Assembly: GCA_014728215.1 (NCBI GenBank)
Contig: WJLZ01000054.1
Location: 1-41,870, forward strand
Direction of reading: 5' to 3'
DNA: 41,870 nucleotides
From: Chitinivibrionales bacterium
GTDB lineage: Bacteria > Fibrobacterota > Chitinivibrionia > Chitinivibrionales > WJKA01
A program made the position numbers and the translations under genes. Of the stretch, positions 16,209 through 24,014 are shown in pieces. The first letter of the stretch is position 1, and each line of letters starts with the position of its first letter. The notes below the pieces were generated by a model. It was not told the origin of the DNA. It worked only from the letters and a program-made list of their open reading frames with translations, and ran no database searches.

Positions 16209-16592
16209 ATGAAGATGAATAAAAAAACGCGCGGTGAAGCTGAGGCTGCGATCTCCCATGCAATTATCAAATTTGAGAGAGAGTACATGGGACGGGGGCC
16301 CGAAGACGCCAAGGTATTCATATTCGAAGATATTGTTTTTGTTCGCTTGCGTGGAGTACTCACACCCGCCGAAAAACAGCTGGCAAAGGCCGACAACTCT
16401 ATTGCAGGAAGAAAACTTATTAAGGAAGTCAGGCAGGAGTTGCTGGAAAAAGCCCGCGTATTGCTCGAAGCTATTATCAGTGATGTACTGGGACTTAAAG
16501 CAAAAACCATGCATACAGATATCAGTACAACCACCGGTGAGAGAATTATTGTATTTACCCTTGAAGGCGTTCCCGAATTCCAAAACAGCTAA
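16209..16592 (+). CDS. MpsC-like (DUF2294) protein
   Basis: A 127-residue cytoplasmic protein of the DUF2294/MpsC family (PF10057), close to full length. Characteristic stretches are IKFEREYMGRGP, RLRGVLTPAEKQLA and TDISTTTGERIIVFTLEG. In Gram-positive bacteria MpsC belongs to a system linked to membrane potential and bicarbonate supply; in other bacteria its role is unclear. Here it follows biotin carboxylase, a bicarbonate-using enzyme, by 15 bp, which may not be accidental. No MpsA/MpsB gene is in the window. The ribosome binding site is weak. Confidence 0.85.
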   Translation: MKMNKKTRGEAEAAISHAIIKFEREYMGRGPEDAKVFIFEDIVFVRLRGVLTPAEKQLAKADNSIAGRKLIKEVRQELLEKARVLLEAIISDVLGLKAKTMHTDISTTTGERIIVFTLEGVPEFQNS

Positions 16593-16606
16593 AGAACAGG
16601 CTGCAA

Positions 16607-17149
16607 ATGAAACAGAAGCGAATCAACCGGGCTGTTTTTCTCGACCGTGACGGCACTATTATCGAAGACAGAGGTCATCTCAGTGATAAAGATGATGTTG
16701 CTTTTTTTCCCTTTGCTATCCGGGCTCTCAAAATACTTCAGGAAAAATTTCTTCTCTTTATCGTGACCAACCAGTCGGGGGTTTCGCTTGGTAAAATCAC
16801 AAAAGAATCGGTCGACACGGTTAACACGGCATTGTTGACACAATTGCAACATGAGGGCGTTACCATAGAGCAGCTCTACACATGTTCACATGCACGGCGT
16901 GACAACTGCGAATGCATGAAACCGAAACCCTATTTTATCAATAAAGCGATGAGTGAATTCGATCTTGATATTGCTCATTCCTATACTGTCGGCGATCATC
17001 CGCACGATGTCGAATTCGGAGCGGCATGCGGGGCAACGGGCATTTATGTATTGACCGGCCACGGCCAAAAGCATCTGGAGCAGCTGCCCTCGGGTGCACA
17101 ATGTTTCGAAAATCTGCTTCATGCAGCTCAATGGATTATAAACAAATAG
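16607..17149 (+). CDS. gmhB: HAD-IIIA phosphatase, GmhB-like
   Basis: A 180-residue HAD-type phosphatase with the motif I VFLDRDGTI (Asp13 and Asp15). The VTNQSGV and YTVGDHPHDVEFG motifs follow. It has the Zn-binding loop CSHARRDNCECMKPKP, a hallmark of GmhB D-glycero-D-manno-heptose-1,7-bisphosphate 7-phosphatases, which make ADP-heptose for lipopolysaccharide. The length fits the family. It begins 14 bp after the MpsC-like gene. Related histidinol-phosphatase enzymes share the fold and the Zn loop, so the heptose substrate is likely but not certain. Confidence 0.85.
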   Translation: MKQKRINRAVFLDRDGTIIEDRGHLSDKDDVAFFPFAIRALKILQEKFLLFIVTNQSGVSLGKITKESVDTVNTALLTQLQHEGVTIEQLYTCSHARRDNCECMKPKPYFINKAMSEFDLDIAHSYTVGDHPHDVEFGAACGATGIYVLTGHGQKHLEQLPSGAQCFENLLHAAQWIINK

Positions 17150-17298
17150 CACAGTTGCCGGGCATATGCATCGCCATAGGTCCGGATATTCTTTCTATAA
17201 ATGTGTCGCTTCCGGAAATTCCGCGTATAAGAATAGTATATTGAGGAATGCTGCATTAGTATGGAATTCCCAAAGCTTTATCCCGGAGTTGCTGAGTA

Positions 17299-19137
17299 AT
17301 GCATAAATCGATCGGCCTGCTGAGTATATTCTGTATATCTTCCGGTGCGATGATAAGCTCCGGTCTTTTCGTTCTTCCAGGACTTGCCTATGCCAATGCC
17401 GGACCGGTGGTATTCCTCTCCTATTTTATCGCCGGCTGCGTTGCACTGACAACCGTTTTGAGCCTGTCGGAACTCATCACCGCAATGCCGAAGGGGGGCG
17501 GCGATTATTTCTATGTTTCCCGAACATTCGGTCCGCTTTTCGGAACCGTTTCCGGCCTGCTCAGTTGGCTCGCCTTGTCGCTTAAAAGCGCTTTTGCAAT
17601 AATCGGTCTTGCCGAACTTATTTATCTTTCCTTTGGCATTAATTTCACTCTTTCGGCACTTGCCCTGACAGTTTTTTTCACCATCCTGAACCTTGCAGGT
17701 GTAAAGGAGGCCGTCCGTTTCCAGATAGTGCTTGTTATCGCCCTGTTCGCGATACTGGCTCTGTTTTCCGTTACCGGTTTACAGGATATAGTCATGACCC
17801 GATATGAACCATTTTTATCCCGTGGATTCAGTGCGCTCATTTCAACTGCAGGATTCGTGTTTGTATCATTCGGCGGCGTGCTTACCACAGCGAGTATTGC
17901 CGGTGAAATCAGGAATCCATCAAAGAATGTTCCTGCAGGGCTGATCGGCTCAACGATCGCTGTAACCATTGTCTATTCACTGGTCACCATGATAGTTGTT
18001 GGTGTGGTTCCCGGCGAGACGCTGGAAAAATCGCTTAATCCAGTAGCCACTGCGGGATCGGCGGTCGGCGGCATGCCGATGTATGCGGCAATTACTATCG
18101 CTGCACTGCTTGCCTTTATTACCACTGCAAACGGCGGAATTCTCACGGCATCCCGCTATCCGGTCGCACTGGCCAGAGACCGCATGCTTCCAAAGCTCCT
18201 CCTGAGAACCGGTAGAAAGAAAGGTACTCCGTGGGCGGCGATTACGGCAACCGGCATACTGATTGCCCTTTCTGTGCTGTTGAAACTCGACATCCTGGTT
18301 AAAGCGGCATCGACAGTGGTACTGCTGTCGAATATCTTTGCCCATCTCTCGGTTATCGTTATGCGCGAGAGCAAAGTTTCAAATTATCTCCCCACATTCA
18401 GAGCACCACTCTATCCCTGGGTGCAGGTTTTCGGCATTATTGTTTTTACCCTGCTCATCGTCAATATGGGAATCGAGCCGATTCTGTTCAGCCTGCTGTT
18501 TGTATTCGCAGGCGTAATCCTCTTTTTCATCCGCCGAAGGCAGTCGGAAACAATCTCCCCGGCATTTATACACCTTATCGAACGCATCACCAACAAAAAA
18601 CTTGGTACAAAGCACCTGTCCGATGAACTGCGTGATATAATCAGCGATCGTGATCATATAATCAAAGATGAATTCGATGAAGCTATCGAGTCATCATCCT
18701 TTCTTGACAGTGAAGCGCCCATGGAGCTGAATGAATTTTTTGAGAAAATTTCGACCATGGTGCACAATTCATTACCCTTTCTAAAGAAGCCGGAAATTGA
18801 AGCGCTCCTCAAAGAACGGGAATCGGAGAGTAGCACGGCTATCAGCAATTTTGCGGCAATTCCGCATATAATTGTAAAAGGAGAGTCGGTCTTCTCGGTT
18901 TTCCTTGCCCGATCGAAAAGCGGTATTCGTTTTTCACCCGACAACCAATCGGTGAAAGCGGTGTTCATCCTGATAGGCACCAAAGACACACGTAATCTCC
19001 ACCTCCGCGCACTTGCGGCAATCGCCCAGGTTATCCAGCATCCGGACTTTGAGAAACGATGGCTCTCTGCACGCAATCATACGGAAATCAAAGACCTGTT
19101 TTTGCTCAGTAAAAGGAAACGGAAAGGGGGGCACTAA
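17299..19137 (+). CDS. APC-type amino-acid permease fused to a PTS EIIA domain
   Basis: A 612-residue protein. Residues 1 to about 415 carry about 12 membrane segments of the APC amino-acid/polyamine superfamily, with the family start SSGAMISSGLFVLPG and ELITAMPKGGGDYFY. A cytoplasmic C-terminal part (about 430-612) includes a PTS EIIA type-2 domain (about 455-605). Its phospho-acceptor motif AAIPH (His about 523) is present, and it ends in AVFILIGTKDTRNLHLRALAAIAQVI. This permease-EIIA fusion occurs in scattered bacteria. It suggests transport gated by phosphorylation or by PTS energy state, but no other PTS component is in the window. The substrate is unknown. The start has a weak ribosome binding site (CGGAG). 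Confidence 0.85.
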   Translation: MHKSIGLLSIFCISSGAMISSGLFVLPGLAYANAGPVVFLSYFIAGCVALTTVLSLSELITAMPKGGGDYFYVSRTFGPLFGTVSGLLSWLALSLKSAFAIIGLAELIYLSFGINFTLSALALTVFFTILNLAGVKEAVRFQIVLVIALFAILALFSVTGLQDIVMTRYEPFLSRGFSALISTAGFVFVSFGGVLTTASIAGEIRNPSKNVPAGLIGSTIAVTIVYSLVTMIVVGVVPGETLEKSLNPVATAGSAVGGMPMYAAITIAALLAFITTANGGILTASRYPVALARDRMLPKLLLRTGRKKGTPWAAITATGILIALSVLLKLDILVKAASTVVLLSNIFAHLSVIVMRESKVSNYLPTFRAPLYPWVQVFGIIVFTLLIVNMGIEPILFSLLFVFAGVILFFIRRRQSETISPAFIHLIERITNKKLGTKHLSDELRDIISDRDHIIKDEFDEAIESSSFLDSEAPMELNEFFEKISTMVHNSLPFLKKPEIEALLKERESESSTAISNFAAIPHIIVKGESVFSVFLARSKSGIRFSPDNQSVKAVFILIGTKDTRNLHLRALAAIAQVIQHPDFEKRWLSARNHTEIKDLFLLSKRKRKGGH

Positions 19138-19681
19138 GGGGAGTGCGTGGTCCGATCGAATACTGCGACCGGTGTTGTTGGCACAGGGAGCAGGAAAGGA
19201 ATAAAACCTTGCATCTTAAGAAAAAAGTAATTGAAACACCCCCCTTTTTGTTAAGCTGAACCTGAACTATTTGTTTAATTCGAAAAAATCTAAAGTAAAA
19301 CAAAACGCCCATATCCCATTATACTGGACAAGCTCCTGCTTAATTATTTATTTTCCTACACGCTATTTGTAATATTATGTACCATTGAATGGTTACATTT
19401 TATTACATATTATTGTATAATTACTTCCATAACACTTACTCTAACTAAATTTATTCACAGGACCCCTTGCAGCACCGGTTGGCTCTGCTTTTAACAAATC
19501 CCTTAGAATTGTCCATGTCTCAAATAAGCTTCTATAGTATGGTTTTCTCGGAAATACAATTTATCCAAAATATAGCCGAATTATTTCATATTTGGAAATA
19601 CAGGATAGCTTTCCGGAATCCGGCAGGGAGTTCCTGTCGCCGGAGACATAAAATCATTAGCTGAATAAAAGGAATTTTATA
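19138..19681. other. AT-rich intergenic region
   Basis: About 540 bp lie between the permease and the acetyltransferase gene. It is AT-rich in 19250-19460, where promoters are likely. A bulged hairpin occurs around 19617-19642 (TCCGGC paired with GCCGGA). No ORF with a ribosome binding site, no RNA gene and no clear terminator were found. Confidence 0.5.
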
Positions 19682-20143
19682 ATGAAACATCCTGATGCTT
19701 TTACTATTCATACCTATAATAGAGAACGACAGTTTCCATCGTGGATAACCATTCAAAAACTTACCGATTTTCTTCATGAGCATATGCATCCTTACCATGA
19801 TCCCCCGGAGGATATTGAAAATGGTATTCGATACGCTGTCTCACCCCCGCCTGAAAAGGGAGGATTTATTCTCTGCCTCCAGCACGAGGAAGAGCTTGCC
19901 GGCGTTCTGGTGATGCTTCATACCGGTATGTCGGGATATGTCCCCCCCAATCTTCTTCTTTTCTTTGCCGTCGCAAAGGAGTATCGGTCAAAAGGACTCG
20001 GAAGCCGGCTTATACGGCATGCTGCCGAGATGTGTCCTGGAGATATCAAACTTCACGTGGAATATGATAATCCGGCGAAAAGGCTCTATGAACGATTGGG
20101 ATTTATATCAAAATATGCCGATATGAGGTTCCGCCATGAATAG
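19682..20143 (+). CDS. GNAT-family N-acetyltransferase
   Basis: A 153-residue acetyltransferase of the GNAT fold. It has a beta-strand/loop LLLFFAVAKEYRSKGLGSRLIRHA at about 98-121, in which RSKGLGS is the acetyl-CoA pyrophosphate loop. The C-terminal part, VEYDNPAKRLYERLGF, is the standard motif B with N, A, LYE and GF. The ribosome binding site is AAGGA. It overlaps the racemase gene by 8 bases and is probably the first gene of a four-gene operon ending with a symporter. The substrate is unknown; its neighbours suggest an amine or amino acid. Confidence 0.85.
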   Translation: MKHPDAFTIHTYNRERQFPSWITIQKLTDFLHEHMHPYHDPPEDIENGIRYAVSPPPEKGGFILCLQHEEELAGVLVMLHTGMSGYVPPNLLLFFAVAKEYRSKGLGSRLIRHAAEMCPGDIKLHVEYDNPAKRLYERLGFISKYADMRFRHE

Positions 20144-21353
20144 AATCACGATCAATCTTGAAGCGCTCTATCATAACATCAAATATATCGACAATATGAT
20201 GGCCCGCCGTGGGAGCGTCTGGACCCTTGTTACAAAAGTTTTGTGTGGCGACTCTTCAATTCTTGAGGAGCTGAAAAATCTCGGCATTCATTCCGCCGGA
20301 GACACACGCCTTTACAACCTGAAGGAGCTGAAAAGCGTTCATCCCGATTGTGAACGGTGGTATCTTCGTGTCCCTCACCCATCGATTGTTAAAGATGTCG
20401 CTCATCTCTGCCATGTAAGCCTCAATAGCGAAACTGAAATAATCGAAGCGATAAATAAGGAGGCTCGGGCCCATAATACCAAGCACCGAATTATTATAAT
20501 GATCGAATTGGGAGACCTTCGGGAAGGAATACTGCCCGGAAGCCTTATCAAATTCTATAAACGAGTCTTTACCCTCGATCACATTGAAGTAATCGGTATC
20601 GGTTCCAACCTCGGCTGTCTGTCCGGAACGGTGCCGTCACTCGACCAGCTCATGCAGCTTGTGCTCTACCATGAGCTTTTAGAGCTGAAATTCAAACGGC
20701 AATTGCCCTTTATATCAGCCGGAACCAGTGCAACACTGGCACTTCTGAACATGCAGGATATTCCTTCCAAGATTAATCACTGGCGTATCGGAGAATCGGT
20801 TTTTTTAGGGACCGATCTTATCAATCGGGGTACGTTGAGTGGCTTGCGTGATGATGTATTCACCTTGGAGGCGGAGATTGCCGAAATAAAACACAAGAGC
20901 ATGCAGCCGCTGGGTGAAATTGCCGATGTCGCTCCTTTTGAACCCCATCCAAATGAACATGAAATTTCACCGGGACAGCGTGGCCGACGGGCCCTTATAA
21001 CGGTCGGTGAACTTGATACCGATGTCAGAGGATTAATCCCGACCAATCCATCATGTCGGATTGTCGGAGCAAGTAGCGACATAACTGTTGTTCATTTTGA
21101 CGGAGAGAACGACGCGGACATCGGTGTCGGCTCCCATTTGTCTTTCAAATTGAACTACTCCGCCCTCCTTCGTCTTATGAACACCCGGTATGTAACCAAG
21201 CATATCAAGCCAATGAATTCGTCAAAATTCAGAGATAGACACGATGTACACCATTCACCGCCCAATATAGCCCGGCTGTCCCCGGTGATAAAAAAGGATC
21301 CGGTTCCCCAATCAACACCCGTACATTCGAAAGGATCGAAGAAAAATGGTTGA
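20136..21353 (+). CDS. PLP-dependent amino-acid racemase, ornithine-racemase (Orr)-like
   Basis: A 405-residue fold-type III PLP enzyme of the alanine-racemase N-terminal family. The internal aldimine lysine is in LVTKVLCGD (about Lys34). Orr-type conserved stretches include MIELGDLREGI, GIGSNLGCLSG, FISAGTSATL, NHWRIGESVFLGTD, VGELDTDVRGLIP and SSDITVVHFD. This pattern is closest to the ornithine/lysine racemase group, not to Alr. A tail of about 45 residues after about 355 is rich in Ser, Pro and Lys and looks disordered. Starts and stops overlap those of the GNAT and methyltransferase genes, so translation is coupled. No D-ornithine pathway gene is near, so the role may be production of a D-amino acid. 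Confidence 0.85.
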   Translation: MNRITINLEALYHNIKYIDNMMARRGSVWTLVTKVLCGDSSILEELKNLGIHSAGDTRLYNLKELKSVHPDCERWYLRVPHPSIVKDVAHLCHVSLNSETEIIEAINKEARAHNTKHRIIIMIELGDLREGILPGSLIKFYKRVFTLDHIEVIGIGSNLGCLSGTVPSLDQLMQLVLYHELLELKFKRQLPFISAGTSATLALLNMQDIPSKINHWRIGESVFLGTDLINRGTLSGLRDDVFTLEAEIAEIKHKSMQPLGEIADVAPFEPHPNEHEISPGQRGRRALITVGELDTDVRGLIPTNPSCRIVGASSDITVVHFDGENDADIGVGSHLSFKLNYSALLRLMNTRYVTKHIKPMNSSKFRDRHDVHHSPPNIARLSPVIKKDPVPQSTPVHSKGSKKNG

Positions 21354-22401
21354 ATTGAACGAACTTTATTCACGCGATATGGGTACATGGAATTCATGTG
21401 CCAAGACTTATGAAACGCAAATTGTCAATGGTCATCCCGATGTCACTGCTTATGAGGAATTCGAAGAAGACCTACTGGATCGTCTTCTGGTGACACTCAC
21501 CCGTGACCATGGTCGTCATGCACATATCTATGATTTTGGCTGTGGTTCGGGGCGGTTGCATATAACACTGGGGAGAAAATCCATTCTTGCTAAATCGGGC
21601 AACAAAGACAGCGCCCATTCTACCGGAAATCTGCGTAACGGCGGAAGCATCGTTCATATCGGCGGTATCGACTTTTCCGAAGAAATGATTATCCTCGCCC
21701 GGCAGAAAGCAGCAAAACAGGGGCTGTCCCATCTTATTCCAAAATCGTTGTCCTATGATGTAGGATCAGCATTTGAAGTTCCTTCCTATGAAGGTGAAAA
21801 CACTCCTGTTGCGGTAAGTGTCTGCAACTCGGTCGGGGTAATGCAGGGTCCCGAGGGTGCACAACTCCTTTTTGAAACCATGCGGCGATATGTTGAAAAG
21901 AAAAAGGGAATGGCGATAATCAGTGGCTATAAAAAGGAGGCGCTCAAAGATTTCGGTCTGGGAAATTACGAATCTACCCTCGATGTTTGCGGGCAGCCGG
22001 TCTGGCTGAAGCCCGATACATATTCCAGCCGGGACTATCATTTGATTTCTCATTACTACAAAAGAGCTTTTGACACAAGCGATACAATTGTTGTTGATGT
22101 ATTCGATAAGGATCATAAAAAACTGGAAACCGGATTCACTCTGTACCGGGATCCGGATTCCACAAAAGAAACTCTGGAAACCGGAATAATTAAAACATAT
22201 CAAGACTACAATTCCCGATGGTACGGCAGCGATCAGTTCAAACAATGGGTTTCGGAGCTATGGGGAGATGTTCCATCGTGGTACGTTGACTGCAGCAAAA
22301 TAGACAGTCTTCGTGGAACTCCCGCACAAATGGCAGTGCTCGATTTTACCGGTGCGTTTAAAAATTTTGCGAATCACTGGAATATTGAGCAGATCGGATA
22401 A
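21346..22401 (+). CDS. SAM-dependent methyltransferase of unknown specificity
   Basis: A 351-residue class I methyltransferase. Motif I is IYDFGCGSGRL (about residues 62-72), and the acidic strand 2 end is GIDFSEEMI. Between them lies an insertion of about 40 residues not seen in typical short methyltransferases. Later segments (VSVCNSVGVMQGPEGAQLLFE; AIISGYKKEALKDF) fit the rest of the fold. The C-terminal ~170 residues are not recognised. It starts 8 bases inside the end of the racemase gene. The substrate may be an amino acid, given the operon, but the sequence does not show this. Confidence 0.8.
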   Translation: MVELNELYSRDMGTWNSCAKTYETQIVNGHPDVTAYEEFEEDLLDRLLVTLTRDHGRHAHIYDFGCGSGRLHITLGRKSILAKSGNKDSAHSTGNLRNGGSIVHIGGIDFSEEMIILARQKAAKQGLSHLIPKSLSYDVGSAFEVPSYEGENTPVAVSVCNSVGVMQGPEGAQLLFETMRRYVEKKKGMAIISGYKKEALKDFGLGNYESTLDVCGQPVWLKPDTYSSRDYHLISHYYKRAFDTSDTIVVDVFDKDHKKLETGFTLYRDPDSTKETLETGIIKTYQDYNSRWYGSDQFKQWVSELWGDVPSWYVDCSKIDSLRGTPAQMAVLDFTGAFKNFANHWNIEQIG

Positions 22402-22499
22402 AATGCAGTCGGATAGTCGCCCATCAGACTCAATGCCGCCTGATAATATTCTCCAAAGGAGCCGAAAATTTTAATCAATTACGAAAAGGGGAAGACAGC

Positions 22500-23981
22500 A
22501 TGACTGAAACAATGATAATATGGGTCATTGTTGCCGCCTATATGCTCTTTATCTTTTTCAAAGGTGTTTCAAAACACCGGGAAATTGATACGACTGATGA
22601 TTTCCTTGTTGCCGGACGGACTGTTCCCTGGTTTTTTCTGTTTTGCACCATGGGAGCAACGGTTATCGGTGGAGGAGCATCGATTGGAGCGATCGCCAGG
22701 ACCTATGAATGGGGAATCCTTATGGTCCTGGTTTCAATGGGATGGTATCTCCATTTTATATTCTCCGGCCTTGTTGTTGCACCGCAGTTTCGGGAAGCCA
22801 AACTCTATACGGTCGCCGGTTTTTTCGGTAAGCGATTTGGTGAAGGCCCCCGCTTCCTGGTGATGATTCTCTCTCTTCTGTTCTCGGTATTTATTGTGGC
22901 CGCCCAAATGGCCGCCTTCGGCAGTGTACTCGCCGCCATACTCCCCGATTTCGCCAATGCAACGATGGTCCTTAAGTCGGCAATCCTTATCGGGGGCATG
23001 ATGGTTGTCGTGTATAGTACCGCCGGGGGCCTCAAAGCCGTTATCCATACCGATGTCTATCAATTTGTCATACTCTTTATTGGATTCGTTATCACTCTCT
23101 TCTTCTGCTTTCCCGACATTATCGAATTAAATGTAACCATGAATGAGGAAGTAAGTATGAAATTCTTTTATCCCCACGGCGGCAAGGGATGGGTATTCCT
23201 GATAACGACCTTTCTTGCTTTCCTACTGGGAGAAACATTCGCTCCCGGCTATGCAACGCGATACTGTGTCGGGAAGAATATCAAGGAGACGCGGATCGGC
23301 ATTGCAGGCGTCGGCTTTTTCCTTGCCCTTACCTTTCCGGTTATTCTTTTTGTCATCGCTCTCTATGCCCGTCTCCACTTTCCCGATATCGAACCCCAGC
23401 AGGCGCTTCCCATGGTTATCAGACAACTGAACAACCCTGCGGTTGCAGGCCTGATCATCGGCGCCCTTCTCATGGCAGTCATGTCTTCAGCCGATTCGGC
23501 TCTGAATTCTTCGACGGCAATATTCGTGAAAGACCTCTTCGAACATCAATTAAAATGGAAAGATACCCAAAAGCGTTCACTTCTGAAAACCGCCCGTTTC
23601 TGCACGATCTGCCTTGGCGTTTCAGCAATCATTATTGCCATGCTGTGGTCCGATATTATTCAACTGCTGCTTTTTACCTATCATGTTTGGGCCCCGGCAA
23701 TAATCGTCCCGGTCTGCGTGGGCGCTTTGACTAAAAATCGTTCGATCCGGTACTCCAGACATATCAAGGTCACCATGATAACGGCGACTATCGCAGCGCT
23801 GGCGTATAAGGGGATTCTGATGCTCAACGGTAAGGGAGTTGAATTGCCGTTGCCGGAGAATGTCCTTACCTTCATGGAGATAATCGACACTTCGGTATTC
23901 GGCGTCGCCGTTTCCCTGATCGTATTTCTTATTACCCTTGCCCTCTTTCGCTCTCCGGCGAAAGACGCCACTATGGAATAA
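22500..23981 (+). CDS. Sodium:solute symporter (SSS family)
   Basis: A 493-residue inner-membrane protein with about 13 hydrophobic segments. SSS-family signatures include DDFLVAGRTVPWF, GATVIGGGASIGAI, LLGETFAPGYATRYCVGK and the ALLMAVMSSADSALNSSTAIFVKD region that carries the second Na+-site serines. It belongs to the proline/pantothenate/choline-like branch and uses Na+ to import an organic solute. It is 98 bp after the methyltransferase, behind AAGGGGAA, so it may share the operon transcript. It converges with the fibro-slime gene (24015). The substrate is unknown. Confidence 0.85.
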   Translation: MTETMIIWVIVAAYMLFIFFKGVSKHREIDTTDDFLVAGRTVPWFFLFCTMGATVIGGGASIGAIARTYEWGILMVLVSMGWYLHFIFSGLVVAPQFREAKLYTVAGFFGKRFGEGPRFLVMILSLLFSVFIVAAQMAAFGSVLAAILPDFANATMVLKSAILIGGMMVVVYSTAGGLKAVIHTDVYQFVILFIGFVITLFFCFPDIIELNVTMNEEVSMKFFYPHGGKGWVFLITTFLAFLLGETFAPGYATRYCVGKNIKETRIGIAGVGFFLALTFPVILFVIALYARLHFPDIEPQQALPMVIRQLNNPAVAGLIIGALLMAVMSSADSALNSSTAIFVKDLFEHQLKWKDTQKRSLLKTARFCTICLGVSAIIIAMLWSDIIQLLLFTYHVWAPAIIVPVCVGALTKNRSIRYSRHIKVTMITATIAALAYKGILMLNGKGVELPLPENVLTFMEIIDTSVFGVAVSLIVFLITLALFRSPAKDATME

Positions 23982-24014
23982 CAGGGTTTTATTATTACCG
24001 TTTGAAAGGATACG

